DNA of 51,247 nt from UBA5158 sp040389045 (GTDB taxonomy: Bacteria > Pseudomonadota > Gammaproteobacteria > DSM-16500): contig JAZKAT010000038.1 in assembly GCA_040389045.1 (NCBI GenBank), positions 1 through 51,247 of the forward strand, written 5' to 3'. Shown here piece by piece: positions 1 through 8,877 of the stretch. Every line of letters begins with the position of its first letter. Position 1 is the stretch's first letter. The notes beneath the pieces were generated by a model. That model worked only from the letters and a program-made list of their open reading frames with translations. It had not been told where the DNA came from and did no database searches. Made by a program: the position numbers and the translations under genes.

Positions 1-167
1 TCTTCTATAATAAAATTGCCGCAGCCAAAAAACCTTGTCAGGTTTGCACGGGATACATAAAAACTTGATATTATCTCATACCCACCCGTCGCCTTCGGCG
101 CCGACCTCCGAATTGACTCACATTAAATCTTACCCAAACGGGTGGTGGAAATGTATCGTTGCCTCAA

Positions 168-191
168 ATTAAATCTTACCAAAGATTTAAT
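168..191. repeat. 10-bp inverted repeat (AT-rich hairpin)
   Basis: Perfect arms ATTAAATCTT (168-177) and AAGATTTAAT (182-191) flank a 4-base loop. The first arm plus three bases (ATTAAATCTTACC) also occurs as a direct repeat at 122-134. A longer-range pairing, CCACCCGT (82-89) with ACGGGTGG (138-145), lies upstream. The hairpin sits directly before a strong Shine-Dalgarno sequence, so it could be an operator or an RNA structure controlling translation. It lacks a T-run on either strand, so it is not a convincing terminator. Confidence 0.5.
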
Positions 192-202
192 AGGAGGACT
201 CT

Positions 203-238
203 ATGGATTACAAAGCAAAAGAAGCAGTGGGTTACTAA
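203..238 (+). CDS. Possible 11-codon mini-ORF with a strong ribosome site
   Basis: ATG at 203 follows TAGGAGGA (191-198) at ideal spacing and reads MDYKAKEAVGY before TAA at 236. The ribosome site is one of the best in the window, yet the frame is only 11 codons and no longer gene follows on this strand. It may be a leader peptide, a very small protein, or the surviving start of a gene lost by rearrangement. No function can be assigned. Whether it is translated is unknown. Confidence 0.25.
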   Translation: MDYKAKEAVGY

Positions 239-244
239 AGAGGT

Positions 245-1696
245 TCACATCACTACGCAGGAAGACCGCGGCTTCGAGTGATTGTCGGGCGGCGGCATAA
301 GTTGTTGCAATACTGCTGTTTTTGCTCGCAAATAGTTTTGAAAAAAGCCGAGCCCGACCGCATCACTCCTGCGGCCGTCCACACCCTCACCCACCGGCCA
401 GCGAGCCACACCGTAATAACAATCAACCCAAGAATCAGAACCCCGCGTAAAGTAACTACCATCTCCATAACGAAACTTCAAACTACGCTTGAACTTATCT
501 CCCTCATACTGCGGGTCAACGCCCTGCGCCTGGGCCATCGCCGCATTGTCAGGCGCAATATCTTGAATAGAAGCAATAATACGATTATAAAATAAATCAT
601 CTTTTCGGCTATCGTAAAAATATTCTTCATAACCTAGCTCAAAAGCAGCATCGAGCAACTCTTTATTCCATTGAAATCCTTCTTTGATAATGCCTTTGGG
701 TTTGATAGCCTTGATAAATGTTTGTATCGCCTCTTCACAGTCCGCATCTGTCCTTGAATTGGCAATCGCTTCCCTCACTGTCCTGAGCGCTGTTAATTCT
801 TCTTCAAGTTTTTTTGCTTTGCGTTCTTCCCATCCATGCTTCAACCGTTCAGACCATTCTTTTGCAATGACTTGTTCACCATCTATTGGCAAGTACTTTC
901 TAATATGGCGTTCCAGCATTCCATACATTCCCTCTTCTTTGACAAACAAAGTATGCTTTCTTACTGAGGTGATTTTTAACACGGCACTATAAGCTTGTCT
1001 TCGCTCCTCATCTAAAGCAGCATGACTCAAATTTAAGGGTTGATTCTGTAACAATAGTTCTGCGCCATACATCGCTTTAAGCGTCTGGAAATGTTCTGGA
1101 GCTAAATCGCCTTCATTGCTTTCTTGGCCAATCGTATACCTCCGACCATTGACTTGATAGGTAAATGGACTTAAAGCGTTGTCATCACTGTACAGCGATA
1201 ATTTTACCAGCGTGGTATTATTATCGAGACGACCATCCGCAGGACTGGGAAGTAAACACAGATCACATCCCTCTCTACCAAAATCTTCTGTCATGATGGC
1301 CAGCCCCAATCCTGTGCCAAACATTTTCTGGCCGGAGCTCGCAGTCACATGGCCTTTTTCCAATAACAATTCCGGATGGGTCGTAATCATTAACTCTACT
1401 TGATGTAACCTTCCGGTGGCGACGAAGCGTAAATAATTTTGCTTAAGACGGTGAAAATCTTTTGGTTGTTTTTTATATAAAGGTAAGTCAAAAAGAGCGT
1501 GGCCTGTTCTTGCTGTATGTGCCAGTGAACGCAGATCACAATAAGGGAACAGGCGATGTAGTAAAAAATCACTCGGGGAACGGCTAAAAAAATTTAATCC
1601 CGTGATGATGCTACTACTACCTGTTGCAGAAAGTGTTTGGGTTGCACTGCTAGTCGATGAGCTGGAGGCATGGGGTTGAATTCTTGGGCGGCTCAT
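245..1696 (-). CDS. F-box-like protein with C-terminal CaaX box, candidate secreted effector
   Basis: About 483 residues, no signal peptide. Numbered from the chosen ATG at 1696, a Ser/Thr-rich N-terminus (about 7-35) precedes an F-box-like helix bundle (about 41-77: SDFLLHRLFPYCDLRSLAH). A segment at about 87-137 (LHQVELMITTHPELLLEKG) resembles the degenerate ankyrin-like repeats of Legionella/Coxiella proteins, and a charged helical stretch lies near 285-312. The protein ends CVVM, a textbook CaaX prenylation motif, preceded by KPRSS. F-box plus ankyrin plus CaaX is the layout of Legionella AnkB, which recruits host SCF ubiquitin ligase at membranes after host farnesylation. The start at 1696 is preferred over the one at 1705 because GAGA lies 9 bases upstream. 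Effector function is inference; F-box and CaaX are visible, the ankyrin part is weak. Confidence 0.6.
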   Translation of the reverse strand: MSRPRIQPHASSSSTSSATQTLSATGSSSIITGLNFFSRSPSDFLLHRLFPYCDLRSLAHTARTGHALFDLPLYKKQPKDFHRLKQNYLRFVATGRLHQVELMITTHPELLLEKGHVTASSGQKMFGTGLGLAIMTEDFGREGCDLCLLPSPADGRLDNNTTLVKLSLYSDDNALSPFTYQVNGRRYTIGQESNEGDLAPEHFQTLKAMYGAELLLQNQPLNLSHAALDEERRQAYSAVLKITSVRKHTLFVKEEGMYGMLERHIRKYLPIDGEQVIAKEWSERLKHGWEERKAKKLEEELTALRTVREAIANSRTDADCEEAIQTFIKAIKPKGIIKEGFQWNKELLDAAFELGYEEYFYDSRKDDLFYNRIIASIQDIAPDNAAMAQAQGVDPQYEGDKFKRSLKFRYGDGSYFTRGSDSWVDCYYGVARWPVGEGVDGRRSDAVGLGFFQNYLRAKTAVLQQLMPPPDNHSKPRSSCVVM

Positions 1697-2168
1697 TGCA
1701 ATCATTCTCGTTTTAGTATGTGTGAGGCCAAATCATATCATGATGTATCATAATTGTACACAATAACTTGGGATATTGGATCGAGAATGAATACTACCTA
1801 GGAGTCACTGCTTATGCCCGATAGCCCAACTTTGCCAATCCCTTTCATAACTGTTTGATTAGTAAAGAGTATGAGAAAATAACCGGATTTATCTTTTTTG
1901 ATCAATGTTTTGGCTCACAACTGCTTAGGGTAAGAGGCGAGGTTATGATTTCCAAACCTTGAAAATCAGGGATGATTTTCCAGAGCCTACAGGGATGTAT
2001 TCACGGCGAGTTTGGAAATGATAACCTCGCCTCTTACCTTCCGCCGGATAGTTTTTTTATAAAACCCCTTAGTGAGAGGTGAAAGCAAAAGCTAATCATC
2101 TTTTTGCCAGGACAGCCCACCGATTTTCAGGTAAGATTCGGGAATTTTAAGAAATCAGGAGAGGGAGC
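1697..2168. other. Gene-free stretch upstream of tkt
   Basis: 472 bases between the F-box-like gene (reading left) and tkt (reading right), so it must hold divergent promoters. On the minus strand two TATGAT-like -10 candidates lie near 1733-1755 but no convincing -35 was found. The palindromic element at 1929-2038 occupies its centre. No ORF or RNA gene was recognised. Confidence 0.5.
1929..2038. repeat. 110-bp imperfect palindrome (MITE/ERIC-like extragenic element)
   Basis: Arms 1929-1957 and 2010-2038 are 29-base reverse complements with a single mismatch; they begin GGTAAGAGGCGAGG and end CCTCGCCTCTTACC. Between them is an inner 8-bp hairpin, GAAAATCA/TGATTTTC with loop GGGA (1961-1980), followed by the motif CCTACAGGGATGTATTCACG (1986-2005), which I recognise as a common extragenic repeat motif of gammaproteobacteria. 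No coding capacity. Probably a non-autonomous mobile or ERIC-type repeat; transcribed it would fold into a very stable stem. Confidence 0.75.
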
Positions 2169-4202
2169 ATGCCAAGCCGTAAAGAACTTGCCAACGCAAT
2201 TCGTGCTTTGAGTATGGATGCGGTGCAAAAAGCCAATTCCGGACACCCGGGAATGCCTATGGGAATGGCAGATATTGCCGAAGTGCTCTGGAATGATTTT
2301 TTACAACACAACCCCAACAATCCCCATTGGTTAAATCGTGATCGCTTTATCCTGTCAAATGGTCATGGCTCCATGCTGCACTATGCCTTATTACACTTGT
2401 CTGGCTATGATTTGACTATTGAAGACTTGAAAAATTTTCGCCAACTCCATTCCAAAACGCCAGGCCACCCCGAATTAGGGGAAACAGCAGGCGTTGAAAC
2501 CACCACCGGCCCCTTAGGCCAGGGACTTGCCAATGGCGTAGGCATGGCCATTGCCGAACGGCATTTGGCCAAACAGTTTAACCGAGAAAATTTTCCCATC
2601 ATTGATCATCATACCTATGTCTTTGTAGGCGACGGTTGTTTGATGGAAGGGATATCCCACGAAGTTTGTTCATTGGCCGGTACCCTGGGCTTAGGCAAGC
2701 TGATTGTGATTTACGACGATAATAGTATTTCCATCGACGGCAAAGTTACCGGCTGGTTTACTGACAAAACCCCAGAACGCTTCGCCGCCTACAACTGGCA
2801 CGTAGTCCCCAATGTGGATGGCCATGATAGTGCGGCTATCCAGCGCGCGATCAGCGCAGCGCAAGCAGTGACAGACAAACCCTCGATTATTTGTTGTAAA
2901 ACCATTATTGGCTGGGGTTGCGGCCCGGATTTAGCAGGCACCGAACATACCCACGGTTCCGCGCTAGGCGATGCAGGCATAGAAACCGCTCGCAAAACCA
3001 TGAATTGGACATCACCACCGTTTGTTATTCCCGCAGCAATTTATGACGGATGGAATGCCAGCACCAAAGGCAAGGCGCGCGAATCCAGATGGCAGCAATT
3101 GTTTAACAGCTATAGTAAAACCCATCCCGCTCTCGCCAAAGAATTTATGCGTCGTATGAAACATCATTTACCCGAAGGCTGGTCACAACACGCCGAGCAA
3201 TTAATGCAGGAATTTCAAGAGAAAAAAGCCACCCTGGCGACGCGCAAAGCTTCGCAACTCTGTCTCAATCATTATGCCAAGATATTACCCGAATTAATGG
3301 GCGGTTCAGCCGATCTAACCGTATCCAACTTAACCGATTGGCAAGAGGTGAAAACTTTTACGAAAGCAAACCCTGAAGGACAATACATTTATTACGGTGT
3401 GCGCGAATTTGGTATGACCGCGATTATTAATGGCCTGGCCATTTATGGCGGCATAATTCCTTTTGGCGGCACTTTTCTGACTTTTTCCGATTACGCTAGA
3501 AACGCCGTGCGCCTGGCGGCATTGATGCGGCTGCGCGCCATCTTTGTTTATACCCATGACTCGATAGGGTTAGGCGAAGATGGTCCCACCCATCAACCTA
3601 TAGAACACGCGCCAAGCTTACGTTTGGTGCCTAACCTGTCGCTGTGGCGGCCTTGTGATGCGGCAGAAACCGCGGTAGCGTGGCGTGCGGCGATTGAATA
3701 TCAAGGCCCTACTTGTTTGCTGTTTTCCCGCCAAAATTTACCACATCAACAGCGCAGCGAAACCATTCTCGACAACATCGCGCGCGGTGGTTATGTGCTG
3801 GTGGATTGTCAGGGCACCGCGGATATTATTTTAATAGCCACTGGATCAGAAGTTGCCCTGGCGGTTGAAGCACAACAGCAATTAACGGCAAGCGGCAAGA
3901 AAGTACGGGTAGTTTCCATGCCATCAACCGATACCTTTCTCGCACAGGAACCTGCTTATCAGGCGGAAGTATTACCACCCTCGGTCAACGCGCGCATTGC
4001 CATTGAAGCAGCGGCCACCGATGGCTGGTATAAATTTGTGGGGTGTCACGGCAAAGTAATAGGTGTGGACCGCTACGGCGCCTCCGCCCCCGCCAAAGAT
4101 GTTTATCGCGATTGTGGCTTGACCGTAGAAAATATTGTCGCAACCGCCACCAGCCTGCTGGCTGGACCAGCAAAAATCTTACGCGCTGAATTAGTTAACT
4201 AA
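2169..4202 (+). CDS. tkt: Transketolase
   Basis: 677 residues, full length for the family. Moves two-carbon ketol units between sugar phosphates in the cytosolic pentose phosphate pathway, using thiamine diphosphate and a divalent metal. The diphosphate/metal-binding motif GDGCLMEG is at 154-161, followed by the NSIS stretch near 185. The pyrimidine domain holds REFGMTAI (near 410), which carries the catalytic glutamate. ATG at 2169 follows AGGAGAGGG. The gene starts a plus-strand run with gap 18 bases downstream and, further on, phosphate transport and deoxyribose genes, so it can handle pentose phosphate released from nucleosides. Confidence 0.97.
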   Translation: MPSRKELANAIRALSMDAVQKANSGHPGMPMGMADIAEVLWNDFLQHNPNNPHWLNRDRFILSNGHGSMLHYALLHLSGYDLTIEDLKNFRQLHSKTPGHPELGETAGVETTTGPLGQGLANGVGMAIAERHLAKQFNRENFPIIDHHTYVFVGDGCLMEGISHEVCSLAGTLGLGKLIVIYDDNSISIDGKVTGWFTDKTPERFAAYNWHVVPNVDGHDSAAIQRAISAAQAVTDKPSIICCKTIIGWGCGPDLAGTEHTHGSALGDAGIETARKTMNWTSPPFVIPAAIYDGWNASTKGKARESRWQQLFNSYSKTHPALAKEFMRRMKHHLPEGWSQHAEQLMQEFQEKKATLATRKASQLCLNHYAKILPELMGGSADLTVSNLTDWQEVKTFTKANPEGQYIYYGVREFGMTAIINGLAIYGGIIPFGGTFLTFSDYARNAVRLAALMRLRAIFVYTHDSIGLGEDGPTHQPIEHAPSLRLVPNLSLWRPCDAAETAVAWRAAIEYQGPTCLLFSRQNLPHQQRSETILDNIARGGYVLVDCQGTADIILIATGSEVALAVEAQQQLTASGKKVRVVSMPSTDTFLAQEPAYQAEVLPPSVNARIAIEAAATDGWYKFVGCHGKVIGVDRYGASAPAKDVYRDCGLTVENIVATATSLLAGPAKILRAELVN

Positions 4203-4220
4203 GTAAACGAGGAAACAGTA

Positions 4221-5231
4221 ATGACAATTAGAGTAGCAATTAACGGTTATGGACGTATTGGTCGAAATACTATGCGTGCCTTTTACGAAGCCAAAAAGAA
4301 ATTTCCTGATTTGCAAATTGTCGCCATTAATGATTTAGGCGATGTGGAAACCAATGCGCATTTAACCCGCTATGATACTACCCACGGCAAATTTCCTGGC
4401 GAAGTAGAAGTCGTTGGTAATGATATCGTGATTAATGGCGATAAAATCCGGGTCGTCGCCGAACGTGATCCAAAAAAATTACCCTGGAAAGAATTGAATA
4501 TAGATGTCGTGTTCGAATGCACCGGATTTTTCACCAGCAAGGAAAAAGCCCAGGGCCACATCGATGCAGGCGCGAAAAAAGTTATTATTTCCGCCCCCGG
4601 CACGGGAGTGGATGCCACAGTAGTTTATGGTGTTAACCATGAAGTGTTGAAAAGTACGGACACGATTATTTCCAATGCTTCCTGCACCACCAATTGCCTG
4701 GCGCCCATGGTAAAAGTATTAAATGAAAAATTAGGTGTGGTCTGCGGCTTGATGAATACCATACACTCTTACACCAATGATCAAGTATTAATAGATGTTT
4801 ATCACAGCGATTTACGCCGCGCGCGTTCGGCCACGCATTCTATGATTCCCACCAAAACCGGCGCCGCCGCGGCGGTAGGTTTGGTATTGCCCGCATTGAA
4901 TGGTAAGCTGGATGGGTTTTCTATTCGCGTACCAACGATCAATGTGTCAGTGGTGGATTTTACTTTCACCGCCGCACGGGAAACGTCGGTAGAAGAAGTT
5001 AATGATATTATGCAGGCTGCCGCCAACGGTCCGTTAAAAGGAATTTTGGAAATCAATAAACAACCTTTAGTTTCAGTGGATTTTAATCATAATCCCGCTT
5101 CATCCATTTTTGATGTCACCCAGACCAAAGTCATAGGCAATTTGGTTAAAGTGTTGTCCTGGTATGATAATGAATGGGGTTTTTCCAATCGCATGTTGGA
5201 TGTTGCTAAAGTTTTGATGAACGCAAAATAA
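4221..5231 (+). CDS. gap: Glyceraldehyde-3-phosphate dehydrogenase (type I)
   Basis: 336 residues. Oxidises glyceraldehyde 3-phosphate to 1,3-bisphosphoglycerate in the cytosol. The N-terminal Rossmann motif is INGYGRIGRN (8-16). The catalytic site SNASCTTNC has Cys155, and the partner histidine is His182 (MNTIHSY). NDLGD near 38 suggests NAD rather than NADP. An AGGAAACAGTA ribosome site precedes the ATG. In Legionella and Coxiella the usual next genes are pgk and pyk; here they lie about 21 kb away on the other strand. Confidence 0.97.
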   Translation: MTIRVAINGYGRIGRNTMRAFYEAKKKFPDLQIVAINDLGDVETNAHLTRYDTTHGKFPGEVEVVGNDIVINGDKIRVVAERDPKKLPWKELNIDVVFECTGFFTSKEKAQGHIDAGAKKVIISAPGTGVDATVVYGVNHEVLKSTDTIISNASCTTNCLAPMVKVLNEKLGVVCGLMNTIHSYTNDQVLIDVYHSDLRRARSATHSMIPTKTGAAAAVGLVLPALNGKLDGFSIRVPTINVSVVDFTFTAARETSVEEVNDIMQAAANGPLKGILEINKQPLVSVDFNHNPASSIFDVTQTKVIGNLVKVLSWYDNEWGFSNRMLDVAKVLMNAK

Positions 5232-5250
5232 AATGGCAAAGGGAGTTTTT

Positions 5251-5928
5251 ATGCCAACAACACCGTTTCTGAATATGTTCGGGCGCTCCCCCATAGGGCC
5301 GCTCGAAGAACACATGGCGAAAGTTGCCGCCTGTGTAAAACAGCTAGGACCATTCTTTGACGCGGTATTCGCGCAAGACTGGCCAGCGGTCGCAAAATTT
5401 CAAAAAGAAATTGTGCAACTGGAAAATGAAGCGGATGACATGAAACGGGAATTGCGCCTGCATCTGCCAAAAGGTTTGTTCATGCCGGTTTCGCGCAGTG
5501 ATTTACTGGAATTGCTCAGCGTGCAAGACCGCCTGGCGAATAAAGCAAAAGATATCGCCGGCATTGTGTTAGGTCGTAAAATGGTTTTTCCACCAACCAC
5601 CGCGATATTATTTTTGGAATTTTTGCGACGTTCAATCGAAGCTTCCCAGCAAGCCAATACTGCTATTCACGAATTGGATGAATTGCTGGAAACGAGTTTC
5701 AGCGGTAATGAAATAAAATTAGTGGAAGGCATGATTGCCAAACTTTCGGATATTGAGCGCGATACCGACCGAATGCAAATTGAATTACGCGGCATCATTT
5801 TCGAACTTGAAAATAAATTACCTCCGGTAAACGTCATGTTTATTTATAAAATTATCGAGTGGACGGGTGACCTGGCTGACCGTGCGCAAGATATTGGGGA
5901 CCGTTTGCAAATTTTGTTAGCGAGATAA
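5251..5928 (+). CDS. Phosphate-transport accessory protein, DUF47/PhoU-like
   Basis: About 225 residues, almost entirely helical, soluble. The N-terminus (MPTTPFLNMFGRSPIGPLEEHM) matches the TIGR00153 family, which is regularly encoded beside Pit phosphate transporters and thought to regulate them. ATG at 5251 is chosen because AAAGGGAG lies just upstream; the in-frame ATG at 5233 would place the ribosome site inside the gene and adds residues the family lacks. It follows gap by 19 bases and precedes the pit gene by 5, so the two are probably translated from one mRNA. Confidence 0.88.
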   Translation: MPTTPFLNMFGRSPIGPLEEHMAKVAACVKQLGPFFDAVFAQDWPAVAKFQKEIVQLENEADDMKRELRLHLPKGLFMPVSRSDLLELLSVQDRLANKAKDIAGIVLGRKMVFPPTTAILFLEFLRRSIEASQQANTAIHELDELLETSFSGNEIKLVEGMIAKLSDIERDTDRMQIELRGIIFELENKLPPVNVMFIYKIIEWTGDLADRAQDIGDRLQILLAR

Positions 5929-5933
5929 GAAAC

Positions 5934-7193
5934 TTGGAATATGGCACAGTTTATATTTTAATGGCGGGAGTCGTCGGCTTATGGATGACTTGGGGTGTTG
6001 GCGCGAATGATCTTGCCAACATCATGAGTACCACCATGGGTTCTAAAGCCTTGTCGGTTCGCCAAGCCTTAATTATCGCGATAATTTTTGAAATCGCCGG
6101 CGCGTTTTTAGGTGGCACCGGGGTAACTGACACTATACGCGGCGGTATTGTTGAAGCCAGTGTTTTTGCCGAGACCCCACAGTTATATGTTTACGGCATG
6201 TTATCGGTGTTACTGGCGGGCGCATCCTGGATGACGATTGCCAGTGTGCTAGGTATGCCGGTTTCCATTACCAACGCAGTAGTGGGTTCACTGGTTGGTG
6301 TGAGCGCTATCATGTTAGGTATGCATGCCATCCATTGGCAAAAAGTCGGCACGATCGCGATCAGCTGGATCAGTTCACCCTTGTGTGCCGGTGTGCTGGC
6401 TTATTTATTATTTATTTCCATACGCAATACGATTTTAGGCGCTGAGCATCCCTTGATGGCGGCCGAGCGTTATGTGCCAGTTTATTTATTTATGGTGGGC
6501 GTGGTGCTGGCGATGATGACCGCGTTGAAAGGCTTGAACCATTTTCATATTATGTTAAATCTCTGGCAGAAATTAATGGTGATCTTAACCACTGCATTGC
6601 TAGTAGTATTGACCGGCATGTACGCAATTAAAAAAATCCGCCAACGCTTAAAATTCAAATTAAATCGTCACACCCAATTCCAATATATCGAAAACATGTT
6701 TAGCGTATTGATGGGTTTCACCGCTTGCGCCATGGTGTTCGCGCATGGTTCAAACGATGTCGCTATTACGGTTGGCCCAATAGCAGCTATTATCAGTCTA
6801 GTAAATACTGGCCAACCCATGCAAGATGGCTGGATATTTTCCGGGATAACCTTATTTGGTTGTTTAGGCGTAATTCTCGGTTTGTGTATGTATGGCCGTA
6901 AAGTAATTGCGACGGTAGGCAGCTCTATTACCACCTTAACACCTAGCCGCGCCTTTGCGGCAACACTGGCGGCAGCCAGTACGGTAGTGGTATCAACCAG
7001 TACCGGTATTCCAGTTTCCGCCACGCAAACGTTAGTGGGTGCGGTGTTTGGGGTCGGCCTGGCGCGTGGTATTGAAGCATTGAATTTAGCGGTGATACGT
7101 AATATTTTCATGTCATGGATTATTACCATTCCAGCCGCGGCGGGACTTGCGACCTTATATTTTTATATTTTACGTTCTATTTTTGGTAATTAA
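5934..7193 (+). CDS. pit: Inorganic phosphate transporter, PiT family
   Basis: 419 residues with roughly ten membrane segments. PiT proteins import phosphate (as metal phosphate) with protons or sodium. Both PiT signature repeats are visible: GANDLANIMSTTMGSKAL near residues 23-40 and a second, HGSNDVAITVGPIAA, near residues 270-284. The start is probably TTG at 5934: starting at the next ATG (5961) would cut into the first membrane helix. It sits directly after its DUF47 partner and before a phosphorolytic enzyme that consumes phosphate. Confidence 0.93.
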   Translation: MEYGTVYILMAGVVGLWMTWGVGANDLANIMSTTMGSKALSVRQALIIAIIFEIAGAFLGGTGVTDTIRGGIVEASVFAETPQLYVYGMLSVLLAGASWMTIASVLGMPVSITNAVVGSLVGVSAIMLGMHAIHWQKVGTIAISWISSPLCAGVLAYLLFISIRNTILGAEHPLMAAERYVPVYLFMVGVVLAMMTALKGLNHFHIMLNLWQKLMVILTTALLVVLTGMYAIKKIRQRLKFKLNRHTQFQYIENMFSVLMGFTACAMVFAHGSNDVAITVGPIAAIISLVNTGQPMQDGWIFSGITLFGCLGVILGLCMYGRKVIATVGSSITTLTPSRAFAATLAAASTVVVSTSTGIPVSATQTLVGAVFGVGLARGIEALNLAVIRNIFMSWIITIPAAAGLATLYFYILRSIFGN

Positions 7194-7205
7194 ACGGAGT
7201 AAGCG

Positions 7206-8036
7206 ATGAATACTAATGTAAACGACGCAATGGCTACCATACGTAAATTTGCTCCTAACGCATTTCCAAAAGTAGGCATCATATTAGGCTCAGGCTTAGG
7301 CGGGATAGCAGAACAAATAACCAACCCTATCACCATTCCTTTTCAAGCCTTTGGTTTAACCTCGGGGACTGTCGCTGGCCATGCATCCTTGCTGGTATTT
7401 GGCAATCTCAATGACACACCCGTAGTTTGCCTTAAGGGTCGTCTACATCTTTATGAAGGCGCATCTTATGAAGCATTGCGCACCTATATCAGAATTCTCA
7501 AACATTTGGGCGTACGCTCTTTAGTGTTAACAGCGTCGGTAGGCTCGTTACGCGAAGATATAGTCCCAGGTGACATTGTTATCGTGAATGACCACATCAA
7601 TTTTCAACCAGGCAATCCCTTGCAAGGGCCTAATGATGAATCCATGGGACCGCGCTTTGTCGATTTGCAAGATGCTTATGATCCTGGGTTAATTACTATT
7701 TTTAAAAGAACTGCCGAGCGCTTGACTATTCCCGTTAAAGAGGGAATTTATATATCAACCTTAGGCCCCTCATTTGAAACGCCGGCGGAAATTCGCATGT
7801 TCCAACTGTTTGGCGCTGATCTTATCGGCATGTCAGTCGTGGCGGAAGTCATTCTTGCCCGCCATACCGGCATGCGCGTATTCTCAGTGGCAGCGGTCAC
7901 CAACATGGCGGTGGGCTTGAGTGACCAGCGCGTGACGCATGAATTGACTTTACAACAAGGTGAAATTGCCGCACGCAAATTAGTTAAATTAATTCCTGCA
8001 TTTCTCAAAGACGGGGAAGCTGAACTCAATGCCTGA
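7206..8036 (+). CDS. Purine nucleoside phosphorylase, class I (PunA/XapA type)
   Basis: 276 residues. Splits purine (deoxy)nucleosides with phosphate into the free base and (deoxy)ribose 1-phosphate. Phosphate-binding GSGLGG is at 28-33, GRLHLYEG at 78-85, and the purine-site region near 195-245 holds GMSVVAEV and AVTNMAVG with the base-contacting asparagine. Relatives usually read VVPEV or TVPEV at the first of these; here proline is alanine. The low-molecular-mass hexameric DeoD family looks different. An ACGGAG ribosome site precedes ATG. It overlaps deoC by 8 bases, which supports a joint role in nucleoside breakdown. Confidence 0.9.
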   Translation: MNTNVNDAMATIRKFAPNAFPKVGIILGSGLGGIAEQITNPITIPFQAFGLTSGTVAGHASLLVFGNLNDTPVVCLKGRLHLYEGASYEALRTYIRILKHLGVRSLVLTASVGSLREDIVPGDIVIVNDHINFQPGNPLQGPNDESMGPRFVDLQDAYDPGLITIFKRTAERLTIPVKEGIYISTLGPSFETPAEIRMFQLFGADLIGMSVVAEVILARHTGMRVFSVAAVTNMAVGLSDQRVTHELTLQQGEIAARKLVKLIPAFLKDGEAELNA

Positions 8037-8808
8037 TGATATTCAAACTCTGGTCCAGGATGCTCAACAACTAGCGCCGTCACCGCAACTGGCGCAACAG
8101 ATTTTATCATTAATTGATTTAACCAGTTTAAATGATAATGATACCTCAGCAACGATTACCGCGCTTTGTCAAAAAGCTATGTTGTCGACTGGCAAGGTCG
8201 CAGCAGTTTGTGTTTATCCCCAGTTTGTAACGCAAGCCAGCAAGCTTTTAGCAGGAACAACAGTTAACATCGCCACCGTTGCGAATTTTCCCCAAGGCAC
8301 AGCTACAGTTGATGAAGTCGTGCCTGCGATACGGCAAGCCATTAGCGCGGGCGCGCAGGAAATTGATGTAGTATTTCCTTATCAGCGTTACTTGTCTGGG
8401 GATAAATCAGGGGCGCAGGAATTTATTCGTGCATGTAAAACCGCTTGCGGCACAGTTTTATTAAAAGTCATTTTGGAAACAGGTTTTTATCAGGACTATC
8501 AAGTGATGGCGGAAATTGCCGAAGCCGCCGTAGTAAACGGCGCCGATTTTTTAAAAACCTCAACCGGCAAAATCGCCACCGGCGCCACACCGGAAGCAGC
8601 GGCGGTGTTGTTGTCGGTCATTAAAAATTTGCAGCCAGCCGTACCACGCCCCCTAGGTTTTAAAGCAGCTGGCGGAATTCGCACTATCCCGCAAGCTGCC
8701 AGCTATATCGCACTGGCCAATCACATCCTGGGCCCAAGCTGGGCCACACCCGCCACTTTCCGATTAGGCGCGAGTCAGTTAATGGACGTTTTACTAATGG
8801 CATTATAA
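8029..8808 (+). CDS. deoC: Deoxyribose-phosphate aldolase
   Basis: 259 residues, the length of the E. coli enzyme. Cleaves 2-deoxyribose 5-phosphate to glyceraldehyde 3-phosphate and acetaldehyde. The Schiff-base lysine lies in FLKTSTGK (Lys176), the second active-site lysine in GFKAAGGIR (Lys212), and the acidic residue in EIDVVF. The ATG lies inside the end of the preceding phosphorylase gene (8-base overlap), so the two are translationally coupled. Its substrate is made by DeoB, encoded 6.3 kb further on beyond two inserted membrane-protein genes; its product feeds GapDH. Confidence 0.95.
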   Translation: MPDDIQTLVQDAQQLAPSPQLAQQILSLIDLTSLNDNDTSATITALCQKAMLSTGKVAAVCVYPQFVTQASKLLAGTTVNIATVANFPQGTATVDEVVPAIRQAISAGAQEIDVVFPYQRYLSGDKSGAQEFIRACKTACGTVLLKVILETGFYQDYQVMAEIAEAAVVNGADFLKTSTGKIATGATPEAAAVLLSVIKNLQPAVPRPLGFKAAGGIRTIPQAASYIALANHILGPSWATPATFRLGASQLMDVLLMAL

Positions 8809-8816
8809 AAGATTTT

Positions 8817-8845
8817 GTCATTCCCGCGCAGGCGGGAATCCATTC
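8817..8845. repeat. Extragenic repeat, ATTCCCGCGCAGGCGGGAAT type
   Basis: A 29-base unit containing the imperfect palindrome ATTCCCGC..GCGGGAAT, lying 8 bases after deoC and before the convergent membrane-protein gene. Exactly the same 29 bases occur at 48875-48903 and inverted at 48926-48954. It resembles the dRS3-type repeats common in beta- and gammaproteobacteria. It may act as a transcript-end structure. Confidence 0.7.
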
Positions 8846-8877
8846 CTGGCAAGCATAATACTTGCTAAACTGCCACA

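Noticed and set aside
168..191. Terminator for the F-box-like gene
   Set aside because: The stem is almost all A/T and no T-run follows on the minus strand.
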